Positions 47,161 through 59,663 of a stretch of 64,000 bases of DNA are shown here, one piece after another. The DNA is taken from assembly GCA_008508345.1 (NCBI GenBank), contig QNGE01001249.1, forward strand, positions 104,034 through 168,033. The letters run 5' to 3'. Source of the DNA: Paragonimus westermani. Taxonomy: Eukaryota; Platyhelminthes; Trematoda; Plagiorchiida; Troglotrematidae. A program made the position numbers and the translations under genes. Every line of letters begins with the position of its first letter. Position 1 is the first letter of the stretch. Below the pieces are notes generated by a model. The model was given only the letters and a program-made list of their open reading frames with translations, made no database searches and was not told the DNA's origin.

Positions 47161-50100
47161 TTAGGATATTTCTATCTTTAACAACACAGTTACTGACAAC
47201 ATACACGAAAATAGGCTAGCATAGACACCTGACTTTTTGTCGTCTGACATCCGTGCATACTTACTTTCTTTCTGATGAGAACTTTGTCAGTACATGTTTT
47301 TGGTTTGCCGTGTGGTGCGCGACCAGCAACGTTAATTCACCTTTTAAAGTGAAACTTGGGAACCGCGGAGTATGCTTCTTAGTGTGCCACATAACCCTTG
47401 TAATTTTAGTTCAAAAGAAACCCCGTTTCTTCTTTCTGGCAACCTGGACCAACGGATGTCCTTTGTCCACATGCAACTCAGCTGCCGCAAAAGAGCTGGC
47501 AAGTGGGCGTGGGAGAGTTTCACGGCTGCATAATTCATTGTGTATGTATTCAACTTCAGCAAGTGGCGATTGGTAGGAAGTGCCCATTTGTGGAACAGTG
47601 TCCATCATTGAAGGCGTCCGAGAGTGTACTTACCAGTGATTATCTCCTGCTAGGAAATTTGTAAAGTGATTCACAAACGCTCCAGGCCACATTGTCTGTA
47701 CCGTACATATTATCCTTGGGTGAAGCAATGAGGATATACTCCCAAGTAGTTTTCGAGCATCCACTAATGTCCCAGGTTTCAACGTTTACCACAAACAAGT
47801 TAGAACTGTGTTAGTTTGTACTCCTGTATCCTTTACTATCTCACAAATGCCAAGAATGTGGCCATTTTGTGTCAAAGCGACTAGCATTGTAATTATTCAC
47901 ATAATTTATGCCGCTTTCCAAAACACCAAATCAAACACCCATTCGGACGACAAGCAGTTTTTATTTTCACTTACAGTCGGGCAAACTTCCACTGCCCGAA
48001 AAACTACGTTACTCCCTTAACTAGCAACTGCGTTTTCGCTGTACGACTAAGCGCAAGCTTCACCAATATTTCAACCTACAGACGGTAATGCCTGAGGTGA
48101 CTCCGACACTGCTGAAAACTTTATTGTTCTTACTGCTAATAATAAGCCTGCGGCATTCCTTGGTGAAATCTAATGTAAACTGGTTGCCCATTTTTATCAT
48201 GTCATTGACATTTGCCACTTAATTGACCATAAAACTTGAAGTTGATCGTCACTGCTGATACTGAACAGCTATCTGCTTCCCACTTAACTCTCCGCACATA
48301 TTTCTATGATGTCACATATGATGTAATCAAGACACTTACTGGTGCGGTGTAGACAATAGAATCTAAATATCCTGGGGATTTTAAGATAAATCCTAGTGTG
48401 TGTACCAAAACGAACATGGCTGAATATTTCAACTAAGGGTAAAACCGTACCTTTGTTCCTAATGCCAATCACCTTAGTTTGCACAATTTTAAACCATCGT
48501 TGATCCTGGTGAAGTGGAGCGTTGAATTTCAGTCGAAGAAATAGATTATTCTTCACGGCCACTCCGATTTTTAAGGGAAAGTAGGCAAACGGCAGAGTAA
48601 AACGTTTTTTGGGATTTTTGTTTGGAATAAACTAGTGATGTTCCGACAGATCGTCGTCATAAATATACAACCTTTGACTTATATACGAGGTAAGCTGGCT
48701 GCATAACACGTTCAGAAATCGAGTTGTTGAATGTGCAACAGGAATTTGGACCGTATTCAGCCCAGGAAAGTTTCCGTGGTAGTCACTATCAAAACAAAAA
48801 ATTAGTGTTTTCAATACAACAAGTTCTTGAAATTTTTCACTATATAACTGGTAATATACTTGCCCACCTGCCGTATGTCGTGACTTAACCGAGTGACACA
48901 ATAACCGCCCGTCTCTTACAGGAGGTCATCGTTTTTACCTAGAGGACTATTTTATACTCATAAAAAACGTCACTCTGACCTGCCCGTTAGAAATTGTGCC
49001 CATTTTCAGTCCCATATTAAAGACTTTGGTGCTATCACCAATAGGGACAGTCGTCCTCTGGCTTCAGTGAAGACTGCAGTTGTAACGTGGTTACATGCCG
49101 CAAACAATAGGTCAACATTGCAATGATTCTGTAGTCTAGTCCTCTATCGTAGGTTTCTGTACATGTACATACTCCATAGGCGCCTCTGAATGTCCTGCGC
49201 CAAAATGAGTCGAAATATATCTGGCCACTTGCCTGTCAAACTACGGTTTTTAACTCCGGAAAATTTAATTTTTAACATGTCGCAAAAGAAGTGGTGTCCA
49301 ACCGTTATTCTTGTCGTCACTATCGACCTTTCAGAATGTGACACCGGTACGGTTCTTTTACAGAAATATCCAGATGGTTGCCAGAAACTAGTTTGTCAGT
49401 TTTCTCGCGCACTTATGCAAGAGAAAAATATTTGCCAATAAAAAAACAGCGTTTTTGCTCTGAAATCTCTTGATAATAAATTCCAGGAAATGTTATGCGG
49501 AAAAAACTCACCATGATTTCTGGAACACAAGCTGTTATCGTCTAGTGTCCGAAATGAAACACATTCCTTAAAATATTTTCAGTCGACTACAACGCTGTAC
49601 ATGTCAACATTTCGCCATTCACCACATATCATCGGTCAGTTCTAGACATAAAAGTTTCATCTTGTTTCAATTCCCAGGTAGTAAACATCTAATTGGTTAA
49701 AGGCTCCATCGTTTTTTCACCAACGTCAGCAAGGACGTGAAGTATAAGTGGTTATTCCATTTGTATCTAATCTTTTAAATTTAGTTTAATATGTTCAGCA
49801 ACACGGCTAATTCAGTCAATTTCTCCAGCTCACCAAGTTTTATCTTATGTGTTATTTGGCATGATAACGTCACCAACCGAGAATACAGGTCATTACATGT
49901 TTTGTTGTGGCTGTTGTCAACTAGCAATGAACGTATCAGATGAACGTCATACATGCAACTCATGTTAGGATCGGAATACTTTTTTAAAAAAAGCACATTT
50001 CCAACCGTCGCTCTGCAGGCATTCAGAAGTATCAAGAAAAAAATAATGCTCGAAATCATGCGACTTTATGCGGTACAACTTATCCGATACGATAAAGCAG

Positions 50101-51182
50101 AAAAGTGTGAGGTCAATCACACTGGTCCGTGGCTATGAAAGTATATGATCTTCCGGTGTCTTAGAATAGGAAACCCGAAGTGTAACACACTTACTCGGAC
50201 CATATAGTGATCCCGTGTGTGACAAATCAGTCACACCCGACCCACCATTCAGATCAGCAGTCATTACGTGCTGGTTTGGATGAACACACGGTTAAGTTCG
50301 CAGAACGTATAACGATGGTCCAACCTGTTGGCAATTAAGCAGCCACAACTTCAGATGTCTTTGGATAACAAAATTATTCAAGACCCACTTGACCACTCAT
50401 CTGACGACTATCTGATATTCTCCAAAAATTATCCTAGTAGTAGTACCCTACTCTCACAATGGACGGTGTTAGGATCAAACCCTAATATGCGTGAGCAAGC
50501 ACCTACAAGCACATGATACACGAACACCCGGACACCTATAAGATTTTCGTTCACATTGAACACATTCTCCTACATGTAGGCTTGAATGTATTTACAGGTA
50601 TTTTTTAATGTATTCGAAGGGAGCGATTTGAAGAGATAACATTTTTTATTGGACACTTGCTGGTAGAACTACTTAGTCACCATTCGTTCAGTGGTTCAAG
50701 TTTTTCCATTTACAGTGTTGACAGTATACATTCTTCCACAAAGCTTCAATACTATACTAGCAACTGCTTTTTTAAAGATCCTTTATTGAAACAACGTTCA
50801 CGAAACAATCGCCTGGAACGGTAGGTATTAAGATAACTGTCTATAGTGAGGGTATTCTGATTGTTTTAAAATAATATCACATCCCGCATTCTAAGCAATT
50901 CCGAATGCGATATCACAGAATGAGCTATGTACCAATATGGGGAAAAGTGATATGGTCCGCATCGACCATATGCGTATACTGTGCGCTTGTGGCTGAAGTA
51001 AATGCTAGTGTGATTCAAACGAGTCTGCTCATTTCTTTCGGTTGACTAGATGGCATTTCACGCATGAAGTGAATAACCATCATGCTAGAACACGTGGATG
51101 TCCACACCACCGTTGGGTTACTCTTTAGTTTATACGGGTGTTCTTCAACAAAATTTTTCGGAGAAATCTCGGTAAATTCTAG
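47161..51182. other. No gene recognised
   Basis: A GC-richer patch at 47.42-47.60 kb is open in several frames on both strands, with no identifiable product. An ORF at 49190-49441 (+) includes DTGTVLLQKYPDGCQKLVC, which looks protein-like, but nothing supports it as an exon. Confidence 0.4.
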
Positions 51183-51291
51183 TCAAGTTGACCACCACTC
51201 ACATTTGATCGCAGCCTTCGCATTCAGATAGNGCTGGCAAGTCTATCTGAATGCGAAGGCTGTGATCAAATGTGAGTGATGGTCAACTTGA
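51183..51291. repeat. Palindrome of two SINE tails with an N in the loop
   Basis: Bases 51183-51231 and 51243-51291 are reverse complements at 47 of 49 positions. The 11-base loop contains the only ambiguous base of the window (51232). The arm sequence is the tail of the hammerhead SINE (compare 32.42-32.52 kb). The right half continues as tail to about 51.33 kb. Such hairpins are hard to sequence and assemble, so the N may mark an unresolved site, yet the two mismatches show the arms are not simply one read folded back. Confidence 0.85.
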
Positions 51292-51331
51292 AAATAAACC
51301 AAATCCCCAACTACTCATCAGAAATTCTAAT

Positions 51332-52559
51332 CAATCTTTCGGCGGTGGCTTAAGACAACCAGCATGCCACACTCAACAGATTTGAGCGCACTAGAACTTA
51401 GTGTTGTCTGAATGAATGGCAATCATTCCATGGACACTGAACAAACAACCTATCAAAGCAGTTAGAAGTGACGTCGTAAACAATTGAAAATAATCAACTT
51501 TCGCTGTTTTGTTATCGAAAGATTCACCAACTGCCTCATTACGTGCATGCTTTCATGACATGGCCGGATGAGTCAAATCTTGAACGTGGCAGCAGATTAG
51601 ATGTTACTCAATGGTTAAACTGTATCACGCCCCTATTCCTGAAGTAAAAGGTACGCAGTCGTATTATGTGACTTCATAACTTCAAAAAGGCCCATAATTC
51701 GACTCTCCTATTCCATCAGTTAAGAAAAAACATTTTCCCTTAAAATTCTGCCGGCATTAGAAGTCACTATCCTTTAATGTTGTGTGCAGAACCCGTAGTG
51801 ATATACACAAACCAGATCAACGTTTTAGGCGACATCAGAGTAGTGATTCTTAATCACCACCTAAACAACGGATAGCTCGGTCCATGTAACAGAGCGACGA
51901 AAACCATTGCTAACCTACTCTGTTCCATCATGTTCGATGAATCGTTTACTTAACTGTGTTCTTCAGTCTATATATTATGTTGTTTTATCAATCAAAAAAT
52001 GGTAGGATTATCGAACTGTTCGTTAAGTGTATACAACTTTACTTGTTCCATTCAGACGACCTCATTGCACTAATCACAAGACCTCTCAGTGCACGGCAAA
52101 AATGGAAATCTTTCTTAGCAATTTACATCCCAGCAGTATTTCCAGAACAACAATAGTCATAGGGGGGTATCAGGTTATGTTCGGAAGCTTTTCTGCCATT
52201 CTGTAGAATGGAAAAATCGTCTTACACGCCGTTTGAAATGCCAGGTACAAAAACCTCACCTACCTAATTCACTTGTTTGCCATTCGGAGTATCGTTGAAC
52301 CTCACAGTAAACAATGTTTTGAATATGTCGGACTTATTCGTGGCAAACAAGTCGTGTTCGAGGTTTCATCATCGGACTAAATACAACAGTTTTATATTGG
52401 GTTTGATGGGGGTGGTAGATAACACATTACTGAGGCAAGAGATATCAGTCAATAGTTTCTGTCCGATTTTAGACATGAGACAGTTACACAACATTCATCA
52501 CGTGAGTTGTACAAAGTTTACGGGAGAAGCGTAACACTTATGCGATCACTCTCTCCTGA
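51332..52559. other. No gene recognised
   Basis: Only chance-length ORFs are seen, up to the end of the PLE fragment. Confidence 0.45.
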
Positions 52560-53640
52560 GTTGATGTATACAACCATGGAGGATTCGACGTTTTGACCAG
52601 CCGATTTTGGGCGCACAGTGGTGTTGAGTTTAGTCGGATTGCAATGGCCTCTGCAATCGATAGTATACGACCTATGACGACGAATTGGTCAGATTCATCA
52701 GTCGGTTTGAATCGATCCGATGCATGGTGACCGCAAGTGAAGAGGGCCATATCGATCCTTGTGTTAACCACAGCGGGTGGTGCTCCCAGATGCGTTCCTA
52801 TAATCGTCCTGTTGTGCGGCTCACGTGGCCTGTTCCACAGGAAAGAACGACACGGTGGACACAAAAAGAGGCGGCATGACCAGACAATATATCTTTCGGC
52901 TAGATGCGCTATACTGATGTGGAGGTAAACTGAACGCGTAGTTGAGCTACGAAGTGTGTTTTACTGATTGCTGTATTAAGTCTCTTGGTTACGGTTTCAG
53001 CGACACAATCACCCTCGAAGGGCAGGGAAATATAAACAAACAGCACTTATTAGCATATTCTTATAAATAAACTACTCCGGACAGCCATTTTCAACGAGTG
53101 CATCAAATATGAACTGTCTTTCCTCTTCAAGGTGTCACTTGAGCCTATTTTCTTGGCTGTCTTTCAGACATCAGACTAGATTTTCTTTTTGTCTTAGTGA
53201 TACAGAACTATTGAATTTTGCATACTAGCCCGTCCAAGTTAACTTGCGATACGCCTTCTGTTGTGTCATGCCATCCTCGTGACGATACACCAGAACGTCT
53301 AGGAACGCTATACTTGCGGATGATTCTGGTTCTAGGGTAAATGAATGTTTCTATGGACAAAGTTGAAATGAGTCATTATCTCATTGAGGCTTTGAGTTTC
53401 ATCTGTCACAGTGAGGATATTGATTACATAACGGTTATAAAGGGTGAGTGATTTTATTTGCTCCGTTAATGAGCCACACTCTTGCTTTGCCATAAAGATA
53501 TCAGCCAACAATGGACCTAGTGACAACCCCATTGTTACTCCGTCCTTTTCACGGGGTATTCTACAATCGCAATGTTCTACCATCGTTCCCAGTTGTAATA
53601 CATAAGATAAATTGACAGCTTACATATTCTCATTGTCAAA
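52560..53640 (-). pseudogene. Penelope-like element with dead RT and eroded endonuclease
   Basis: The minus strand keeps RT motif 4 as KDGVTMGLSLGPLLADIFMA (53.55-53.46 kb). The catalytic box is RYVINILTVTD where RYVDDIL is expected, so both catalytic Asp residues are gone. FLDVLVYRHEDG and KAYRKLTWTG follow, with a stop, near 53.30-53.22 kb. A thumb/linker region is partly readable (EEERQFIFDALVENGCPE). The endonuclease core is lost through frameshifts. The C-terminus remains as LSIAEAIAIRLNSTPLC and the NPPW end near 52.58 kb. The order matches a full PLE, so this is one old, inactive insertion. Residues upstream of 53.6 kb may extend it to about 53.83 kb. Confidence 0.75.
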
Positions 53641-55931
53641 CTAATCATGCAAAGCAAACGAACAACTCTACCTGTCTGTCCACTTTCTTAATGTCACGTT
53701 CGCATCCACAAACAGACGGAACAGAGTAATCCATCTGCCGGACCATCAAATGATTATTTGTCTTTGTGCACACACTCTGCAAGCGTTCACTTCAAGTATA
53801 TCTGCTAATTGAGCTGTCAAGTGCTTAGAGTTTAACCGGAAGCTAATTCCGGCTCAAATGAATTCGTTCGACTGAAAGCAGAAGCTTGTTTGTCTTACCC
53901 ACGAAATTCACATTGGTCCCACTTTGAGCTGATCCCAAACAATCCGGTGTGATCAACAATTTGCAGACCAAATTAATCTAAATGATCGACTTAGTCTCCT
54001 GAGAAGATTGATGAAACCAAATTCAGCATGTGACACAAAATGCATTAAGTAAAATCCAAACATTTTTTGAAAATTAATACGTGTGTGAATAAAAGAATGA
54101 CTTAGAAACCACATACAGCTGACTAAAATATTAACTGTTTTCAATACCGTTTCAAATTTCTCCTCCGTGGAAACACAACACTTTATATAATCTACTTTTC
54201 GGAAACTTTTAAATTACTGTTTGAAAATTATTTTCTGGTGATTACCCTGTAACTGACTGTCTTTTTACATTATATCAAACCACTTGTGAGATGCAAATTT
54301 GGCTTGACTAACTAACTGTAATTAAACGTCACACTTACCATTTATATTGAATTTCAGGTTCACTTTTCAGCCATGTGAAAATCATGTGTTCCGGTATTAA
54401 CTTTACTGTCCGTGTATGAATTTCCATCTGCCCGAGTGCACCACTCATTTGCTAACTTAAAAGCTTGAAATACGAGCGCATAGCGATGTCAGAACTGTCG
54501 TTCAGGTCATTGTTCAAAAGTAAGTCACTTTGGTTCCACAAATTCCCCAAGTGGCTACCCAAGTGAAAGGACTGGAATACAGATTGACATGGATGGCAAG
54601 GAACTATCGGATTCCACGGAGCGCCCGTAGAACTAGATGGGAAACTAGAAGGCAAACTGACTAGACAATTCACATGTATGCATACTATGTAAACCTGAAC
54701 AAAAATAACGATCAGTGTTGTTACATCGTTCGTTTACACATGCGATACCACTGAAGTGACAGGACAAATACACCTGTGCAATTCCTTCCCTCATGTTAGC
54801 CACTGCCTGCCTCTGTATTGTGTCTGTGAATCACCTACCTGTGACCTGACAGTTCTTTTTACGGCATCAGTTGCGTGGTTCCCATGAAGATGGAAGTGGA
54901 TCTAATTAATCATAAAAGGTGTTTGTTGTTTTAGATTTGGGCAAATTTATTAGCACGCACTTAGGAAAGCACGCGAAACAAATACGATTAACTCCGTGTT
55001 TTTCATGAAATGGGGTCCTACGGTGCGTAAATTGGCGAACGTGGACTAGTTTCGCTGTCAGAAGCAGACTCCGTTGTCAAACGGTAGCTTGAAATGTAGC
55101 CCATTAATTTCGGATAATTACATCTTCCTGTAAATTCTGCTTACAGTAAGATTCTCCATACAGGTTATTTTTTATGCACAAAATGTCAGAAAAGTGTAAA
55201 CTTTCTTGCTAGGTTATCAGTCGCTCAAACCTCTCAAATTTTGTTTGTGCCAAAATCTGACGTAAACATAATGTTCCAAATTAGAATACTTCCATCCATA
55301 CGAAACCGCAGACGAACAATTAACCAGTAGCATCTCCTTGTAACGTACACTTGTGTGAAGTCGGTTATCGACTGTATACCGAAATGTTTCTAAGTAAAAT
55401 GAGAAAACCGAATGAAAATATTCAGTTTATTTGTTTATGATTTGCAGAGGTTCGTTTAATGTAAACAAGGGATTTTACTAGTGTGATGTTATACATTGAT
55501 ATCTCATAAAATATGCAACTTTCCTGCTAGAGAGGCGGTCACGCAAAGTTAACTTCGAGACAGATGACCGTTGAGTTTAAATTGTATGAACTCACGAGTC
55601 AAATGTTAATTCTGTGAGACTTTCAGGGTAATTTTCAAAAACTCCCAACAGTCTAGTGCTTCATTCGTCGAAATGAATTGAATTTGGCACCTCTTGTCAC
55701 ATTCAATTTTGATAATTGGAACAATATTGCCTATCCCTGACGTATCAGTCTGAATACAGCGAAATTTCTACGGTACACTGTGAACTACTGTTACATGTTT
55801 GTCGAATGCCTAAACATGTGACTTGGGCCTTTTGTCTGATTTCAGTCAGACTCTTCACATTCTTATCTCAAGCACCCGTCCACAAGTTTGAACAAAGCTG
55901 TTCACCGGTAGGCAGTAGCAGATTTTGGTCC
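53641..55931. other. No gene recognised
   Basis: The first 200 bases may be the 5' part of the PLE. The rest has no supported feature. Confidence 0.4.
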
Positions 55932-55960
55932 ACTTATTTTGAGCACCACTCAAAATAAGT
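55932..55960. repeat. 12-bp perfect palindrome at a SINE end
   Basis: ACTTATTTTGAG and CTCAAAATAAGT flank a CACCA loop. It sits at the 3' (tail) end of the minus-strand SINE copy 5 and looks like a terminal snap-back. Confidence 0.85.
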
Positions 55961-56270
55961 CGTAGCTATTTCATTCCCACGAACTTTCCGGCCATCCCTT
56001 TTTGAAAATAAGCACTAGACTCGATATACATTTCTGTGAGAGCTCAACAGTAGTACGTAGCCTTATCATGGCCAGAGACTAGAAAACCGGCCACGCTTTC
56101 ATGAGTCAAATAGGCTGACCACTGCGCCATTCACCTTTATTGGGCACGACCGAACTATCATGTGTGAACGCCCGACCAGTCTTGTTTGTCACTAGTAATC
56201 CATCTGACCGAACGCTTCTAGATGGGACAGTAATCGTCCTGTTACTTCCAACATATGATCCAACGACCAC
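55961..56270 (-). repeat. Hammerhead-bearing SINE, copy 5
   Basis: On the minus strand it has GGGCGTTCACACATGA, GGTCGTGCCCAATAAAGGT, box A-like TGGCGCAGTGGTCAG, CATGAAAGCGTGGCCGG, TTTCTAGTCTCTGGCC, then a decayed ribozyme and a tail. The box A-like part is the closest to a tRNA consensus of all copies. Upstream it shares GGATTACT and AACAGGACGATTACTGTCC blocks with copy 4. Confidence 0.7.
56012..56057 (-). ncRNA. Degenerate hammerhead ribozyme
   Basis: Stem I is well kept (GTACTA with TAGTGC). The core reads CTGTTGA instead of CTGANGA, stem II no longer pairs (GCTCTCACAGAAAT), and ATCGAGTC remains at stem III and the cleavage triplet. Not expected to cleave. Confidence 0.5.
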
Positions 56271-56599
56271 TTGAATGCTTTAATTTATTTGCAGCTATGT
56301 GTTCTCTAGCCCTTCCAAGTATATCAAGATTACTGCTACATCCTACTCTCCTCATTCCAAAAAGGCCACTAAATGCACTGACTGGCAAAACAGTCCCATC
56401 AAATGATTATGAAATACCGTTTACGACAGTACTTTCAGTGCTAGTATAGATGACTCAATAATGTGTATTGCTTATAATGCGTATGTCTTATTAGAAACTA
56501 TTAGAGTCCTTCAAAATAAATTGTGTTCAAGCAATTTTTGGTTCGCGAGGTTTAATAAGAAAGGTCAATAAATCCAACATCAATCATATTTAAACTTAG

Positions 56600-56770
56600 C
56601 TTTCTCAGCTTTGCCAACTGAACTTTGACCATGTTAGAGCTCGTCAACCTTATATACACTCTTTAAATAGGACTTGAAACTCCATTCCACGTTTTCATGA
56701 TGCAAATATATTATGAATCGCACCGGTGGCCTTACATTAGATACGCTGAAGTTAATGAGCATAACTTCTC
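56600..56770 (-). repeat. Hammerhead-bearing SINE, copy 6 (truncated)
   Basis: The minus strand carries CTAATGTAAGGCC, GGTGCGATTCATAA, CATCATGAAAACGTGG and, at 56650-56631, GACGAGCTCTAACATGG, the 5' half of the ribozyme. It is cut off inside stem II, so the ribozyme 3' half and the tail are absent. Confidence 0.55.
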
Positions 56771-57239
56771 AATTACATTCTGTTTTGAGAAATGCTGAAA
56801 TCATTGTATCATAATTAGAAGGCACAGTGAATCTAGTTGAGGATAGCGCGACTAGAACTCATCACGGAATTCAAGTCCAAAGTACCCCTATGCTCGTTGA
56901 ACATTAGTTTTACCACTCATAAAAATGTAGTCGACAGTTCAATTCGAGATATATAGTGGACATACACTGTCAGCTGTCTAACAAGCACTGGACACTTCCT
57001 TTTGTGAAAAACTCCTGCTAAAAAATACCTACGAATGAGAAGACTGCCGTCAGATTTGAGTGCAGTTCGGTTTACACGAAAAAAATCTCTCTTTGTGAAC
57101 TAGTTAACAAGTGGGTAAACAACTATTGCTTCGAGCATAGGATCGAAGCGTTCGAAGAGAGAAACTCTTACGACAGAATAAAATATATTTACGTATTAAA
57201 TGAGCAAACTAAAATAGGTGTTTGAGGAGAGACTCAGCC
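56771..57239. other. No gene recognised
   Basis: Short AT-rich stretch without features. Confidence 0.5.
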
Positions 57240-57325
57240 ATTGATCTGGTAGGATTCAAACCAGCGTTGTTAGTAGCTTGTTCCAACGCAAAAACTGCTC
57301 TACCAGGTCTTGTCGAGAACTCACG
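57240..57325 (-). repeat. tRNA-like SINE head or tRNA pseudogene
   Basis: On the minus strand CCTGGTAGAGCAG (57307-57295) resembles a D-arm, and GGTTTGAATCC (57262-57252) is one base from the box B consensus, about 33 bases apart. The T-stem and acceptor stem pair poorly, so it is not a working tRNA. It shares the exact box B-like 11-mer with the 7.17-kb sequence. Confidence 0.4.
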
Positions 57326-57958
57326 AATTCCCCTTCTGGGTATTACCTTATTGCTTCATCTTGAATGGAATGTCTTTTAATTCAGATAGCTTTTATGATA
57401 ACTTAACTTTTTGGTCAGATCGAATTAGCCTTCTGAGTGCAAGTAATTGTTTCACAAAATAATTCAGTTTTTGCTACCTGTTTGGCTTCAGAAGTGTATC
57501 ATACCGGATGCATCTCAACCCTTACAAATAATCTCAGCGTGTACCTTTAAATATCACAATGGTGGACAATAATTTCTCAATTACCATAAACAAAGTATTG
57601 GTTTGAGTACAAATGTGAAACTATATCTACAGTGTAATGTTCATTAAGTTTACTTATTAGCGAATATATCCGTAAACAGTGAGATGATACTCAGTGGAAA
57701 GCGAAATACGCACACTACTTCGCAGCGGTGAAACAACATAAAATGGCTAACATTATATACCTTAGAACACTTGCTATAAACCACTCTAGTAAAACCTCTA
57801 AATGAACAGAGATCCCTCAAGTCTGCTGAAACCAGTATGACCAATTAAAGATTTTCTCGAATACGAATATAGTTTGCATTATTTTGTTGTGCACCGCTTC
57901 GATGTCATGCGTGGATTTCACATCAAAGAAGCTTTTACGGTGTAATCGATGTATTTAG

Positions 57959-58312
57959 TTGATAATAAGGTATTTTCAAAACCTCCTTGATGTCAATCAT
58001 ATAACGGTCATTACTTCCATGAGAACAAAACGTACCCACCCGAGAAAGACTTCCATGAGTCAAGGAATATATTTGCAATCGGTAAGTCCGTTTAAGAAAC
58101 ATGCAACCTGGAAGAGTGCAGGAAACACTCTAACCTACTGGCAGAGTAAGTATGCGGATGGTGTGGAACATTTTAGTTTAAAGCTTGGGCACCAGGAATT
58201 GTTGAAGCAGTTGAAGCGGTTGTACTTTCAACACGAAACAGAAAACCAACCAGGTTTTTTCAATTTTCTAAAATTGAAAGCCTTTGCGCAAAATGTGTTT
58301 ACGTCATTGTAA
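57959..58312 (+). CDS. Candidate ORF, 117 codons, unidentified
   Basis: The plus frame includes SPFKKHATWKSAGNTLTYWQ and KLGHQELLKQLKRLYFQHE, basic and helical in character. Two strong donor-like sites lie inside it (GTAAGTCC at 58081 and GTAAGTAT at 58146), so the real exon, if any, may be shorter. No domain is recognised. Confidence 0.3.
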   Translation: MIIRYFQNLLDVNHITVITSMRTKRTHPRKTSMSQGIYLQSVSPFKKHATWKSAGNTLTYWQSKYADGVEHFSLKLGHQELLKQLKRLYFQHETENQPGFFNFLKLKAFAQNVFTSL

Positions 58313-59663
58313 CTACATAACTTGGTCATGATTTCAGACAGAATGCTGCTGCGATAATTGGAAACTGGGATCATCATTATGTGCTTCATTCAAGACCTGA
58401 GTAGACAGAAGTTTTTTCAGCCCGTATGTCAGTATATCGTTGTACGGCGGCAGACACAGAAAATAACAGAACAGATTAGTTTTTTAACCTGTTAATAATA
58501 CATTAATAGGGTAGTGTATTAAAATCACTCTTGATAAAACCCAATATGAACTGTAGTAACTGGACTACCTCTACAGTTTTGAAAGTGAAGTTGGCTTACT
58601 CACACTGTCGCGTTTATCAATCGAACCCAATAAATGGGGGTATTCATCCACCAAAAAACATCTTCATCAAATGAACCACAGTTGGTACCCACAGAAGATG
58701 GTTGTTGTTATCGGGAGTACTGTTACAAGTACACCACACGAGCGTTGTTGACGGATACCTCTACATCTACAAACGCGAAAGTAGGGTAACATATTATGAA
58801 AAACCCGATACATTTCACGTTGTAATTTCAGTTTACTCGGTGCTACAACTGCAGTTGACTTGTCAAACAAACTAGTTCCACCTAAACAGTCAGACTTCTT
58901 TCTGTGATAAACTCAGCTGTGATTGACAGAATCACAAACCGTTCTTTGCACGTGTTTGAACGAAAATTGTTGTAACACAGTCTATTTCCACGTCTTGTTT
59001 TAATAGTGTTGCTAAGGAGCATTCAACTAGGATAGATAAGCATTTCAAAAAGATTATTTGGTTGCTGTTGTGGCCGTCAAAAGTAATCCCGTTGCTCCGA
59101 TAGAGTATTTTTAGCATCGACTCATTCTGACAAATTCTCGTCCTTTTTTATCTCAAGTAATTCGTCGAAACTGTCGGATAATTCGCAGAATCGATTCAGC
59201 ACATCCCGAATTTCACGACTGTGTGGTTATTATTTTACAAGTTTGTTGTTCTAAATCACCAGTAGTGGTATGTTACACTGAGAACTAAGAAATAGTTGGT
59301 AGTTTTCAATTTTAGTCCTGATGGAAATTTTATGGCTATAACGAATGATAAGGTTTTGTCAGACGTAAATCAAACTGTGATACAATAGATAGAACGGTCT
59401 TGTAGCGGTTCTACGAAACAAAGCCATAGGAATATCCCCCCGGTGGTTGCCAAAAATTATCTGTTGCCGTGCTAGTCTTAACTTCCTCAAATGTTTCTTA
59501 TAGTGTCAACTGAAAAACAACGCGTATCTAGGAGTTACATCAGGAATAAGATTGTGTTATTTAGGTTAGAGTCAAAGGGAACACAGAGGCATCTGCGATT
59601 TCAATAAGAAAGATTCTTGACTGCATGCTTCATTAGAAACCCTTATCCCTCACAGGTGATACT
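58313..59663. other. No gene recognised
   Basis: No supported feature. Confidence 0.5.

Noticed and set aside
47253..47608. GC-richer patch open on both strands.
   Set aside because: No strand preference and no recognised protein; cannot be called coding.
57240..57325. Functional tRNA gene.
   Set aside because: Box A- and box B-like sequence is present, but the acceptor and T stems do not pair.
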